The position numbers were made by a program, and so were the translations under genes. From the IMG/VR virus record IMGVR_UViG_3300021960_000172, positions 1-41,682 of that record: DNA of 41,682 nt, one strand, 5' to 3'. Shown in pieces: positions 7,697-15,234 of the stretch. Within the stretch, counting starts at the first letter, position 1; the number at the start of each line of letters is the position of its first letter. The DNA comes from a virus. The notes below the pieces were generated by a model. The model searched no databases. It saw only the letters and a list, made by a program, of their open reading frames with translations, and was not told the DNA's origin.

Positions 7697-8191
7697 TTAT
7701 TTAGCGGGGGCTTTCTTGACGCGATACACGCGGGTCAGCTTGCCCTCATAATTCTGTTCGGTGACGCGCTCGTTGCTTTCGCTGCGGGAATTGTTGTCGC
7801 CGGAAGCGATCCAGCCGCCCTTGTCCTTCTGGACGATGCGGTGGATGACCGGGTGGACCGTCTCACCCGGCTTATACTTGGCCTTCACCCATTCCGGCCG
7901 GTAAGTGATAATGTCGCCTTCCTTGAGGTCGGCATAGGGTATCTTCTGCACTACCGCCGCATCACCGCCCATCAGGGTCGGCTCCATCGAATGGGTGTCC
8001 GCAATGCGCCCCACGATGGCCAGCGGGTTCTCCCGGGTGGCCTGGGTCAGGATCAGGTTGCCATCCTCCACCTCCACCGTTTCCGGCTTGGGGTAGCGTT
8101 CGCTCTGGGGCTTGAAGAAGTCGAGGAGTCCCATTTTGATTAGTGCCGCGATAAGTAGGGCTGCGAGTAGCAGTAGGGCCACCCGCTTCAT
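7697..8191 (-). CDS. S26-family signal-peptidase-like protein, SipW/Sec11 type (164 aa)
   Basis: Residues 4-23 form one hydrophobic segment (VALLLLAALLIAALIKMGLL), a membrane anchor or uncleaved signal. The catalytic domain follows: HSMEPTL at 67-73 (nucleophile Ser68), GDIITYR at 92-98, HRIV at 117-120 and GDNN at 131-134. In SipW/Sec11-type enzymes a His replaces the general-base Lys of bacterial LepB; here the HRI motif supplies that His117 and Asp132 lies in the GD motif, so all expected catalytic residues are present. The ATG shares one base with the stop of the LamG-like gene (TGATG), and the portal gene begins 4 bases after its stop. Its substrate is unknown; no separate prohead protease was found. 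Confidence 0.8.
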   Translation of the reverse strand: MKRVALLLLAALLIAALIKMGLLDFFKPQSERYPKPETVEVEDGNLILTQATRENPLAIVGRIADTHSMEPTLMGGDAAVVQKIPYADLKEGDIITYRPEWVKAKYKPGETVHPVIHRIVQKDKGGWIASGDNNSRSESNERVTEQNYEGKLTRVYRVKKAPAK

Positions 8192-10203
8192 CAGGTGGTG
8201 ATCCGGTGCTTGGCACCAAGGGCCAGTATCTTGTTGTCCTGGTCGGCTGTGTCGTTGGCCGCACCATAGATAATGACCTCGGAGGCGGTGGCGTTGGCGA
8301 TGGCTGCGCCGCTACCGTTGCCAAGAAGGGTGAACCCGCCCATGTTGGATGCACCCGCATTGCCCGTTACAGCTGCGGCGCGGTTCAGTCGATTGGCAGA
8401 TGACGCGCCGTTAAACACGGAAGTCATTACGCCATCCGTTTTCACGGCAAGGGCCGTCACGGCACCAACCGAACTGCCAGCAGAAATGTTGAGCTGAGGT
8501 GTTGCGGTCGTCTGAATCAGGGAGCCGCTGGCGGCGGAATTGCCGTCATACAGGACATCCGTGATCGTCCAAGTAGTCTGCCCCCCCACAAAGTAAACCG
8601 TCTCTGGCTGGCTCAAGCTGAACGCCGGCGCCTTCATGTAGTCGTCCGTGCCATCGCCGTAAACCTTTGTCCGCGTGACAATGGTGGCCCCGCCTTGGAT
8701 GGTGATGGTGGCGGCGTTGGCGCTGGCGTCCGTCAGGGTCGTGCCGCTGGTGTAGCTGGAGGGGTTGAAGTCGAAGGCGAGCGTGCCGGCGATGCCGTTG
8801 AAGACTTGGGCACGGTAGATTTTGCCGCTCACCAGTTCCGCGCCGTCGCTGCGAGAGCCGATTGCCAGTTGCGCGGTCCCGGAGAAAATCGAGGACGCAC
8901 CGCCGGCAAGAGCTACGTTGGCCGTGCCAAGCTGAGTCCAGCTCGCACCGTCGTCTGAAGTGTAGAAATTGACGAGGCCGGCCACCATGTCAGCCGCCAC
9001 TCGCACCCACTTGGCAGAGTAATTGGCAGCACCTACGCTGGCCGTGGATTGCGTGACGAGGCCGCCCGTCCCGAGAACAGAGTGCCAGAAATTAATTTTT
9101 CCCGTGGTATCAATTTGCAGCATGTAAGACCGCTGATTGATGCCACCATCATATTTCGAGACCAAATCTTGCACGGCCGCCGGCACCCACGAGTTCAAGG
9201 CTACCTTGCAACGGAGGTCGATGTTGCTGGTGATATCCAGCGCGGCCGAGTCCGGCGAGGTAAGCGCATTGCCAGTCGCTCCGTTTAGATACGCATACTT
9301 TTCCCCCGTATGCTCCAGCCACACCGGACGCTTGCTGGCCGTCATCTGCACCAGATCACGCTCGCCAGCGATGCGGGCACCAAGGTCGCCAGTCGCGTTG
9401 ATGGTGACGGTGGCGGCGTTGCTGCTGGATTCCGTGAAGCTGGTGGCGAGCTTGGCGGGGAGGGCGAAGTTGGCGTCGAAGGCCAAGGTGCCGGCGATGC
9501 CGTTGTAGATTTGGGCGCGGTAGATGATGCCCGCAAACATGTTTGCCGTGCCGGTCGTGTCTGTTCCGATTTCAAGTATGGACGCTGTATCCCGGATGTT
9601 TGTTGCCGACGCGGTCGTTACTGTAGTGCCTAATTGCGTCCATGTGACGCCATCGGTGGACGTATAGAATGTCACATCGTTGCCAGCCGCCCCGTTATCA
9701 ACATCAAGTGTCGCACGAACCCAACCAGCCGCATAATCAGCAAAAGGCACAATCACCGTGCTCGCCTTTGTAATAGTTGCGGCGGCAGCAGTAACCCACG
9801 ACAGAACAATGTTTCCGGTAGAGTTAATAAACATCCGGTAAGAGGTCGTCGCCCCCGCTGCCCACTTAGAAATGAGCATTGGGTTTAGGCCAGCTGGACT
9901 CCAATCAGGCAGGGACAAGTAACACCGAAGGTCTATGTCTCCGGTGATAGATAGCGGAACGCTATCCGGCGCACTCGCATAATTCCCCGCCACCCCATTC
10001 AGACACAGGCAATTCACCGCGCTGTTGCCGCTCTTGTCCGCCATCAGCTGCACTTGCAGGCTGCTGTTCACCGACAACGACCCGGCATCCGTGGCGTCAT
10101 ACCAGGCTGACAGCGAGGGATAGTTGGTCGGGCTAAAGCCGCCGCTACTGACGGCGTAGGGTATGCCAATACGATTTCCGATCACGTCCCGCCATTGTAG
10201 CAT
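8191..10203 (-). CDS. Duplicated LamG/concanavalin-like protein (670 aa)
   Basis: Two clear copies of a beta-sandwich domain are visible. Copy one, residues about 55-260, contains APDSVPLSITGDIDLRC ... VTFYTSTDGVTWTQLGT ... IYRAQIYNGIAGTLAFD. Copy two, about 300-490, has SPDSAALDITSNIDLRC ... VNFYTSDDGASWTQLGT ... IYRAQVFNGIAGTLAFD. A third, diverged jelly-roll segment ends the protein. Such LamG-like domains bind carbohydrate or form surface fibres. The place between terminase and portal is odd for a tail fibre and suggests a head fibre or capsid decoration. It overlaps the signal-peptidase-like gene by one base. Confidence 0.75.
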   Translation of the reverse strand: MLQWRDVIGNRIGIPYAVSSGGFSPTNYPSLSAWYDATDAGSLSVNSSLQVQLMADKSGNSAVNCLCLNGVAGNYASAPDSVPLSITGDIDLRCYLSLPDWSPAGLNPMLISKWAAGATTSYRMFINSTGNIVLSWVTAAAATITKASTVIVPFADYAAGWVRATLDVDNGAAGNDVTFYTSTDGVTWTQLGTTVTTASATNIRDTASILEIGTDTTGTANMFAGIIYRAQIYNGIAGTLAFDANFALPAKLATSFTESSSNAATVTINATGDLGARIAGERDLVQMTASKRPVWLEHTGEKYAYLNGATGNALTSPDSAALDITSNIDLRCKVALNSWVPAAVQDLVSKYDGGINQRSYMLQIDTTGKINFWHSVLGTGGLVTQSTASVGAANYSAKWVRVAADMVAGLVNFYTSDDGASWTQLGTANVALAGGASSIFSGTAQLAIGSRSDGAELVSGKIYRAQVFNGIAGTLAFDFNPSSYTSGTTLTDASANAATITIQGGATIVTRTKVYGDGTDDYMKAPAFSLSQPETVYFVGGQTTWTITDVLYDGNSAASGSLIQTTATPQLNISAGSSVGAVTALAVKTDGVMTSVFNGASSANRLNRAAAVTGNAGASNMGGFTLLGNGSGAAIANATASEVIIYGAANDTADQDNKILALGAKHRITT

Positions 10204-10231
10204 AGGCTACAACTTGTAGCGGGAGCCACAA

Positions 10232-11767
10232 TTACCCGGCATGGCACCCGGCCATGGGGCTGCCACCACTGTCCAGACCGGCCCATTCCTCGATGTCCTC
10301 AAGGGTCGCCCGCTTGCCCCATTTCTGGGCATACTCCTCCAGGCTTTGACCCATGCCACAGAAGGCGAGGACAACGGCATCAGCCCTGTCCGGCGAGCCC
10401 AGCCCACGCTTGCGCATGGCATCCTTGGCCTCCGCCATCAGCTTGCCCTTGCTGTTGTGCTCCAGCCGGCGGGTGGTCAGTTGCCGGTGCAGCGTCTCGT
10501 CGTCCGGGACCACTACCTTGCACAGCTCAACCTGCCGGGCATACTGGGTCCACATTTCTGCCGCCCGGTTGCCAAAGTGGTCGCCGTTGTGGGCCGGATC
10601 ACCGTTGTTGATGCGCCGGACATCCCAGCCAGCCTCCCGCAGGGCGTCGCACATGGGGATGCCCAACCCGCCGGCATCGCAATAGATGTTGTTTGCATCG
10701 AGCCCCAGCCGCTTGAACTCCGTGATGAACCGGCCCACCGCCGCCATGGTGTCCTTCTCCCGCCAGGCTATGATCTGCTTGACCGTGTTGCCCTCCCGGA
10801 CGGCGATGACGTTCTCATCGCCACCAGCCGCAAAGTCGCACCCGGCATAGAGGGTTGACCCTACCTTAGCCGGGGGGCTGGACAGGCACTTCTGCAACAC
10901 TGCCGGGGGCAGGATAAGGCTGTTGCCCTCCTCCTCACCGAACTCCGCGAAAATCATGGACTGCACCACCGACGACTTGATGCCATACGCCTCAATCTGG
11001 TCCTTGATCCACTGCTCCGTAATGTGGGGACAGTCGTAGCTCGTCACCTTGACCGTCTTGTAACGGGGGTCCGCTTTCCTGAAGACATCATAGAAACGAC
11101 CCGCCGCACCACCCGGGGATGACATGACCAGGAGCCGCGTCGGCTGGCATCGCTCCATGGCGTCAAAGATCCCGTCCGGGACCGCCTTCGCCTCGTCAAT
11201 GACATACAGCAAATTGCCGGACGGACCACGGCCATGCCAGCCTTCCGCTGCTTCCGGCTTCTCCGCACTGAAACCATTGCACAAACTGGGCTCACGCGGA
11301 CCTTCCCCGGGCAGGCTGGGGCTGTTATACTTGATCCGGCTCTCCGTGATCTCAAAGAACTGGGCGATTTCCGGCCCCATCCCTGTCACCCGGTTCCGCA
11401 GGACCGGCCACAGCACCTCCACGATCTGGCGGTAAACACCCGCCGTCACCACCGTCTGACTCCCGGGGTAGCGGATCATGTGCCACAGGATAGCCACCAC
11501 CGCCACCTCGCTTGTCTTGCCCGAACCGTTGGCCGCCACCAGCGCCACCCGGCTCCCATGGGGTGCCAGGGCCTCCAGGACGTTGAAACACCACTTGTAC
11601 TGGGGTCGGTTCAGGAACAGCTCAGAGAAGTACTGGGGCAGCAGCCGCTTCTCCTCAATCGACAGCGGCTTTGGGGCCTTCGGGTCGGCCGGCTTCTTGG
11701 GAATCCGGGTCCGCTTGGGCAGGCCAGCACGGACGGAGGCGGGGGCACGGCTGATGTCGAGGGTCAT
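10232..11767 (-). CDS. terL: Terminase large subunit (511 aa)
   Basis: This is the packaging ATPase and nuclease. The Walker A motif AANGSGKTS lies at residues 79-87, Walker B LLYVIDEAK at about 186-194, and an RNase H-like nuclease domain begins at GCDFA (about 309-313) with further acidic residues in YCDAGGLG (about 362) and PDRADAVVLAF (about 480). The frame is open 47 codons further upstream, but that part overlaps the real upstream gene. The ATG at 11767, two bases after that gene's stop, is the better start. The Gly-Ser-Gly-Lys-Thr Walker A is a slight variant of the usual form. Confidence 0.92.
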   Translation of the reverse strand: MTLDISRAPASVRAGLPKRTRIPKKPADPKAPKPLSIEEKRLLPQYFSELFLNRPQYKWCFNVLEALAPHGSRVALVAANGSGKTSEVAVVAILWHMIRYPGSQTVVTAGVYRQIVEVLWPVLRNRVTGMGPEIAQFFEITESRIKYNSPSLPGEGPREPSLCNGFSAEKPEAAEGWHGRGPSGNLLYVIDEAKAVPDGIFDAMERCQPTRLLVMSSPGGAAGRFYDVFRKADPRYKTVKVTSYDCPHITEQWIKDQIEAYGIKSSVVQSMIFAEFGEEEGNSLILPPAVLQKCLSSPPAKVGSTLYAGCDFAAGGDENVIAVREGNTVKQIIAWREKDTMAAVGRFITEFKRLGLDANNIYCDAGGLGIPMCDALREAGWDVRRINNGDPAHNGDHFGNRAAEMWTQYARQVELCKVVVPDDETLHRQLTTRRLEHNSKGKLMAEAKDAMRKRGLGSPDRADAVVLAFCGMGQSLEEYAQKWGKRATLEDIEEWAGLDSGGSPMAGCHAG

Positions 11768-11768
11768 T

Positions 11769-12083
11769 TTAAGGGCGGGGAGTGGCCGGGGCGCACCAGA
11801 TACCCATTTGGGCCTCTGCGGCCTTCCTGGCTGAATGGTGCCGACCTCCTGATGTGCTGTAGGTCTTCCCGTGAACCCCGAAATCCTCGTCGGACGGCAG
11901 CCGCTCACTGGCCGGCAATGACCGACCGTGCATCTCCCGGGCGGCCACTACCCGAACTCGGCACACTTCATACGCCCACAGCCTCCCGGCCTTCCATTGC
12001 TCGTAGATCGCAGCCTTGCCGTTGCGGACCAGCACCTTAAACGTGAACCCGTGCTTCGTGTATTCTTGCGGAATGAGATTCAT
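11769..12083 (-). CDS. Small protein before terL, unknown (104 aa)
   Basis: It begins MNLIPQEYTKHGFTFKVLVR and contains an aromatic/basic N-terminal half (YEQWKAGRLWAYEVCRVRVV) that looks like a small beta-alpha domain. The C-terminal half is rich in Ser, His and Arg. No family recognised. It sits between the two terminase genes and ends two bases before the terL start, so packaging or early head assembly is a fair guess. A TGTATAGG promoter-like box lies 15 bases upstream of its ATG. Confidence 0.6.
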   Translation of the reverse strand: MNLIPQEYTKHGFTFKVLVRNGKAAIYEQWKAGRLWAYEVCRVRVVAAREMHGRSLPASERLPSDEDFGVHGKTYSTSGGRHHSARKAAEAQMGIWCAPATPRP

Positions 12084-12098
12084 GGTGTCGGCAGAGTG

Positions 12099-12106
12099 CC
12101 TATACA
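12099..12106 (-). promoter_or_regulatory. Promoter-like box TGTATAGG upstream of the 104-aa gene
   Basis: On the minus strand the sequence reads CTACTGTATAGGCACT, 15 bases before the ATG at 12083. The same GTRTAGG core, followed by GCACT, also lies just before the integrase start (22277-22284); GTRTAGGGAG versions stand before two plus-strand genes. It resembles an extended -10 element (TGnTATA). A perfect palindrome AGTAGCTACT (12106-12115) and an inverted repeat GCAAG/CTTGC (about 12117-12131) abut it and could be operator sites. Confidence 0.4.
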
Positions 12107-12388
12107 GTAGCTACTTGCAAGAAATACTTGCTGACAGGCCATTGGCGGGACTGGATGGGCTGGTTGTGGGGGCTGTAATTGTAAAAAGGGATTCTAAAAG
12201 TGATGTCGCGCCCGGAAGGTGGGGCACGCGCATGTCCACCCCCCCTCGGGGGGCGTGGTGCCCCCGGTGGTGGGCCAGGCACCCGGCCAGATCGGGCCAG
12301 CCATGCACCATGCTATGCACCACGCCAAGGCCAGCCATTACAGGCCATGCACTTATGGGATATACAGGGTGATTCATAGTCACCTGTG
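12107..12388. other. Non-coding gap rich in short repeats between terminase genes
   Basis: No convincing gene. The stretch holds a C7/G6 hairpin (12239-12253), clustered repeats of ATGCACCA and GCCAGCCAT (about 12300-12350), and an imperfect inverted repeat ACAGG(G)TGA...TCACCTGT near 12367-12391, just past the small-terminase stop. A minus-strand open frame of about 88 codons (12377 downwards) has unusual composition and is probably not a gene. Packaging (pac/cos) sites often lie near the small terminase gene, so the repeats may be such a site. Inference only. Confidence 0.4.
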
Positions 12389-12967
12389 CTAGACAGGAAC
12401 AGCCTGCTTCATGTCGCCCCCGACCGATGCAAGCAGTTGAGTGGACAGGCTATGCACCTGCATCGCGCCGCCGTTCTTGCCCGTCAGCTCCGTCTTGCTG
12501 ACCGGAGCCCATCGCTGGGCCGCTCTGCGCTCTAGGAGCCATGTAGCAGCCTTGTGATCGCTGGCAGCTTTTGACGTTATCAGCGCAACGAGTCCCTTCT
12601 CCCAATCTGTCTCCGCCTTGTCAAAAGCCTGTTGCACTACGGGATTACTCTTTTTCCAGCGTTCAATGCCTTGCCTTGTGATACCGGCCCGAATCAGGGC
12701 CGATTCTTCCGGGAGGCCGGTCCTAATGTCGTCGCAAATCTGTTTTACTAGCTCCGGCGTAGCTTTCACGTTAGCGGGCCGGCCAGCTTTGCCTGCCGTG
12801 TAAACCTCAGGATGCAACGGATGCAGGGCCGGCTTAGGCTTGGGTTCCAGGTCTGCCGGCTTGGGTTCCGGCTTGGCCTTATGCTTTGGCTTAGGCTCCG
12901 GCTTAGGCTTTAAGGCATCCAGCTCAAACCTATAGAGTTTCCCGTCGGGCCGTGGCATTGCCCCCAT
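12389..12967 (-). CDS. terS: Terminase small subunit-like protein (192 aa)
   Basis: After a Lys/Pro/Glu repeat tail in the N-terminal third (KPKPEPKPKHKAKPEPKP), the core reads TPELVKQICDDIRTGLPEES then AGITRQGIERWKKSN, a helix-turn-helix of the type found in small terminase DNA-binding domains. An oligomerisation-like helix ending LLERRAAQRWAPVSK follows. Location upstream of terL supports the role of recognising phage DNA for packaging. The frame is open to 13015, but the ATG at 12967 or 12958 is more likely; neither has a strong ribosome-binding site. The Lys-Pro-Glu repeat is unusual for the family. Confidence 0.68.
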   Translation of the reverse strand: MGAMPRPDGKLYRFELDALKPKPEPKPKHKAKPEPKPADLEPKPKPALHPLHPEVYTAGKAGRPANVKATPELVKQICDDIRTGLPEESALIRAGITRQGIERWKKSNPVVQQAFDKAETDWEKGLVALITSKAASDHKAATWLLERRAAQRWAPVSKTELTGKNGGAMQVHSLSTQLLASVGGDMKQAVPV

Positions 12968-12988
12968 AGTAGCACACCATGCTAGAGG

Positions 12989-13002
12989 GCATACACTGTG
13001 CC
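12989..13002 (-). promoter_or_regulatory. Promoter-like element of the late operon
   Basis: On the minus strand this reads GGCACAGTGTATGC. Eleven of its bases (GGCACAGTGTA) are identical to the element in front of the integrase gene. It lies about 22 bases before the proposed terS ATG. A second possible -10 (TATATT, minus strand near 13035) is further upstream. It may start the late operon, which otherwise shows no obvious promoter. Confidence 0.35.
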
Positions 13003-13069
13003 AACACACTAACAATCTTCATTCCGGCCTAAAATATAGTTCATGCATTGTGTTACTTTGTGCTTGTAG

Positions 13070-13077
13070 TGTGTAGG
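13070..13077 (+). promoter_or_regulatory. Promoter-like box TGTGTAGG upstream of first early gene
   Basis: The sequence TTGTAGTGTGTAGGGAG ends 18 bases before the ATG at 13098. The GTRTAGGGAG core recurs at 22929-22938 (before the HTH gene) and 22487-22496. The 13016-13091 gap separates the divergent late and early operons, so promoters in both directions are expected here. Confidence 0.4.
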
Positions 13078-13097
13078 GAGTTTGGTAGGTTGTGGGC

Positions 13098-13379
13098 ATG
13101 GAAAACGAAGTCACGGTTCAAACCACACGCGGGCCTGTCCGCTTTCATTCAGTCGGAAACGTCATTGTCGGCATCCCTGCCAAGTATGTAAAGGTTCGCT
13201 TCACCGGCAAAGCGGGGGAAACGGCCGGCATTGTGATTGAGTCAACCAAGGCCAAGGCGATGAGCATTTCTGACCTGTCCCGTCTCTTTCCCTATTCGGA
13301 AAGCGGAAAGATGAGCAAGGTTCATACTTCGCCGGAGTTCGCCTCATGGGATGAAGCCTTCGCCTTTTCCTTCAACTAA
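13098..13379 (+). CDS. First early gene, unknown (93 aa)
   Basis: It begins MENEVTVQTTRGPVRFHSVG; a GTG two codons earlier is a possible alternative start. The N-terminal half looks beta-rich (VIVGIPAKYVKVRFTGKAG). The C-terminal half is helical and aromatic, ending FASWDEAFAFSFN. No family recognised. As the first gene after the divergent promoter region and directly before ArdA, it is likely expressed at once after infection. A strong terminator-like hairpin follows it, so it may be a separate transcript. Confidence 0.65.
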   Translation: MENEVTVQTTRGPVRFHSVGNVIVGIPAKYVKVRFTGKAGETAGIVIESTKAKAMSISDLSRLFPYSESGKMSKVHTSPEFASWDEAFAFSFN

Positions 13380-13422
13380 CCCCTTTCCGCCCCCCGGCGG
13401 ACAACCAAACGAAACAAGACAT

Positions 13423-13485
13423 ATGACCACAAATGCACCGGCCGGAGACGACGCTAGCAATGCTCCGGCCGGTTTTGTGGGGTGA
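13423..13485 (+). CDS. Possible 20-codon micro-ORF across a terminator hairpin
   Basis: ATG 13423 to TGA 13485 encodes 20 residues with a repeated NAPAG motif, because the coding strand itself forms the two arms of the hairpin at 13437-13473. The leader (GGACAACCAAAC...ACATATGAC) closely resembles the one before the SSB-like gene at 23329, which argues that a ribosome could start here. It may be a leader peptide controlling the hairpin or a chance frame. Confidence 0.3.
   Translation: MTTNAPAGDDASNAPAGFVG
13437..13477 (+). terminator. Rho-independent terminator-like hairpin
   Basis: A perfect 11-bp GC-rich stem (ACCGGCCGGAG 13437-13447 with CTCCGGCCGGT 13463-13473, loop 15 bases) is followed by TTTG. 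It lies between the first early gene and ardA. The T-run is short, so read-through is likely, as in an attenuator. Confidence 0.65.
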
Positions 13486-13510
13486 GTATTACCCGTAACC
13501 ATACACTGAC

Positions 13511-14023
13511 ATGACGACCACTACAGAAGCCCGCATTTACTGCGGCACCTACGCCAAGTATAACGCCGGGTCCATAAAGGGCCAATGGCTCACCCTGTCT
13601 GACTATTCAGACCGGGACGAATTCCTGGCCGCCTGCGCCGAGCTGCATAAGGACGAAGCCGACCCGGAATTCATGTTTCAGGACATGGAGGGCATCCCGG
13701 CCGGTCTTGCCAGTGAATCCAGCATTGAGGCCGAGCTGTGGGACTGGCTGGCCTTGGACGACGACGACAAGGTGATCCTTGCCCTCTATCGTGACTATTA
13801 CAACGAGGGCACGATTGAGGAGGCCCGGGACGCCTACGCTGGCACGGCCAATAGCGAGGCCGATTTCGCCGAGCAAATGGCCGAGGATTGCGGCGACATT
13901 CCCAAGGGCCTCCCGGGCTGGATCAAGATCGACTGGCAAGGCTCATGGGATTCCGGGCTGCGGTTCGACTACTTCACCGCCAAGGACGACGAGGGCAACC
14001 TGCATTTCTTCCGTAACTGCTAA
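13511..14023 (+). CDS. ardA: Antirestriction protein ArdA (170 aa)
   Basis: ArdA proteins are acidic DNA mimics that bind and block type I restriction-modification enzymes. The sequence shows the family's layout: N-terminal ARIYCGTYAKYNAGSIKGQW, then DYSDRDEFLAACAELH, a strongly acidic middle (DWLALDDDDKVILALYRDYY) and a C-terminal domain with ADFAEQMAEDCGDIP and a final DYFTAKDDEGNLHFFRNC. Length 170 matches the known proteins. Acidic residues far outnumber basic ones, as the DNA-mimic role demands. It is placed early, fitting a first-line counter-defence. The ATG follows an ACCCGTA...ACACTGAC leader motif that recurs elsewhere in this genome. Confidence 0.92.
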   Translation: MTTTTEARIYCGTYAKYNAGSIKGQWLTLSDYSDRDEFLAACAELHKDEADPEFMFQDMEGIPAGLASESSIEAELWDWLALDDDDKVILALYRDYYNEGTIEEARDAYAGTANSEADFAEQMAEDCGDIPKGLPGWIKIDWQGSWDSGLRFDYFTAKDDEGNLHFFRNC

Positions 14024-14031
14024 CCCCACCC

Positions 14032-14139
14032 ATGAAACCCGCCAACCCCTACAGCTACTATTTGCACCGCGTCCGCTTCCGCTACTATCGCCGCAATGGC
14101 TTTACCGCCGCGCTGGCCTGGAAGCTGGCTAATGCTTAA
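14032..14139 (+). CDS. Short basic ORF, unknown (35 aa)
   Basis: ATG 14032 to TAA 14139 encodes a 35-residue peptide with many Arg and Tyr (SYYLHRVRFRYYRRNGF). It fits tightly between ardA (8 bases upstream) and the next leader, and leaves little other untranslated space. Basic, aromatic peptides like this are common among phage host-takeover genes, but nothing specific is recognisable. Confidence 0.45.
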   Translation: MKPANPYSYYLHRVRFRYYRRNGFTAALAWKLANA

Positions 14140-14175
14140 ACCCTGCAAAGTGTAAGCCCGTATAAACAGACTAAC

Positions 14176-14469
14176 ATGAAAACACGCAATGAAATCGAGC
14201 TAGACATTCAACCCGTGAACGAAACCGGCGACCATCGCACAGGCGAAATCGTTGGACTGACAGCCGCACAGATTGCGGAGCGCATCGGCTTTCCCGCGAA
14301 CTGCAAAGACGACCCTTACAAGGTTGAAAACTCCTGGGGCTTCACCGTCAACGGGGTGCGCTGCGGGGTATGGGACTACAAGGGCAGCCATTTGGCCAGC
14401 GTTCCCAGATTCAGCGCCTTCGGCCCTATCGAGTCCTTGCGCCTGGTCTTCGGCGGGGCCGTCCGCTGA
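14176..14469 (+). CDS. Early protein, unknown (97 aa)
   Basis: It begins MKTRNEIELDIQPVNETGDH and contains GEIVGLTAAQIAERIGFPAN, a helix-turn-helix-like stretch, followed by a compact alpha/beta portion (NSWGFTVNGVRCGVWDYKGS) and a C-terminal FSAFGPIESLRLVFGG. The second half resembles small phage proteins with a conserved WDYKGS-type motif, though a family name cannot be given. Its leader (GTAAGCCCGTATAAACAGACTAAC before the ATG) is one of five similar leader motifs. Confidence 0.6.
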   Translation: MKTRNEIELDIQPVNETGDHRTGEIVGLTAAQIAERIGFPANCKDDPYKVENSWGFTVNGVRCGVWDYKGSHLASVPRFSAFGPIESLRLVFGGAVR

Positions 14470-14530
14470 TTGGCCCTTACGCAACACCTCAACCCCCATT
14501 CAACCTACAGCATAGAAACCAATCAATCCC

Positions 14531-14932
14531 ATGAAAACCACCCAGTCCAACACACACCTGACCACGCCGGCAGCGGCCGGGCACACGCCGGGGCCTAAAC
14601 TCACCCTGCGCGAAGTCCCGGCGCTTGACGGCTCCGGCGCTACGGCGCACGAGATCGAAACGGATGGCCACACCGTCGCCCATGTTTACCCAGACACCGG
14701 AGAGAACTTCGCCGCATTACTGGCGAGCGCGCCGGACCTGCTGGCCGCGCTGGACTCGATTGAGGCAACGGCGGTCAACCTGCATTGCGCATTGCAGAGC
14801 ACGGCCCACATGGACCCCGCAGACAGCCGCATCCCGGTCATTACGGGCCAAGTCGTCAAAGACTTGCTTGTGATGAGAGCCCAAGCCCGCGCCGCCATCG
14901 CCCGTGCCACCGGGCAGGGAGGCCAGCCATGA
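14531..14932 (+). CDS. Early protein with a phage-common C-terminal helix (133 aa)
   Basis: The first 50 residues are low in order (TTPAAAGHTPGPKLTLREV). The rest contains ENFAALLASAPDLLAALDSIEATA, a motif of the kind LLAxAPxLLxALxxLxxxx found in many small phage proteins of unknown role, and ends in a helix (RAQARAAIARATG). The stop overlaps the next ATG (ATGA), so the two genes are coupled. No biochemical role is known to me. Confidence 0.6.
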   Translation: MKTTQSNTHLTTPAAAGHTPGPKLTLREVPALDGSGATAHEIETDGHTVAHVYPDTGENFAALLASAPDLLAALDSIEATAVNLHCALQSTAHMDPADSRIPVITGQVVKDLLVMRAQARAAIARATGQGGQP

Positions 14933-15192
14933 AGCCGTGTTTCCGCCCCGCCATGATCGCCCGCCGCCGCAAGGCCCTGGCCTGGATTCTCGCTGCGCGA
15001 CAATCCGCCTCCGGCAGTCTCATGGCGCATCGCCCGCGCAAAGCCTGCTACGCGCTCGCCATACTGCGGGACACGCCCGCATTTGTCGCCCAGCAATGGC
15101 GGAATGGCAGCATCCCGGCCACCATCGCCCAGACCGGCATTGCCGCATCCATTGGCCTGGCCTTTGGCTGCATGTTTGGTCTTGCTATGTAA
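14929..15192 (+). CDS. Basic, possibly membrane-associated small protein (87 aa)
   Basis: The N-terminal 50 residues are Arg-rich (MIARRRKALAWILAARQ...). The C-terminal part holds one likely membrane segment of Ala/Gly/Ile (IAASIGLAFGCMFGLAM). It overlaps the upstream gene by 4 bases (ATGA). The arrangement of basic stretch plus C-terminal hydrophobic helix would place it at the inner membrane. No family recognised. Confidence 0.5.
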   Translation: MKPCFRPAMIARRRKALAWILAARQSASGSLMAHRPRKACYALAILRDTPAFVAQQWRNGSIPATIAQTGIAASIGLAFGCMFGLAM

Positions 15193-15234
15193 ACCCGTCT
15201 CGACACAGTATCGACACAATAACTCCCTGAGCGT

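Noticed and set aside
8191-10203. LamG-like repeats considered as a mobile or misassembled duplication
   Set aside because: The two copies differ at many residues and are in one open frame, so they are an old domain duplication.
12300-12350. Short repeats considered as a CRISPR array
   Set aside because: Units are 8-9 bases, irregularly spaced and lack uniform spacers.
12111-12377. Minus-strand frame of about 88 codons in the terS-terL gap
   Set aside because: Composition unlike neighbouring genes, repeats explain its open nature, and no start signal or coupling.
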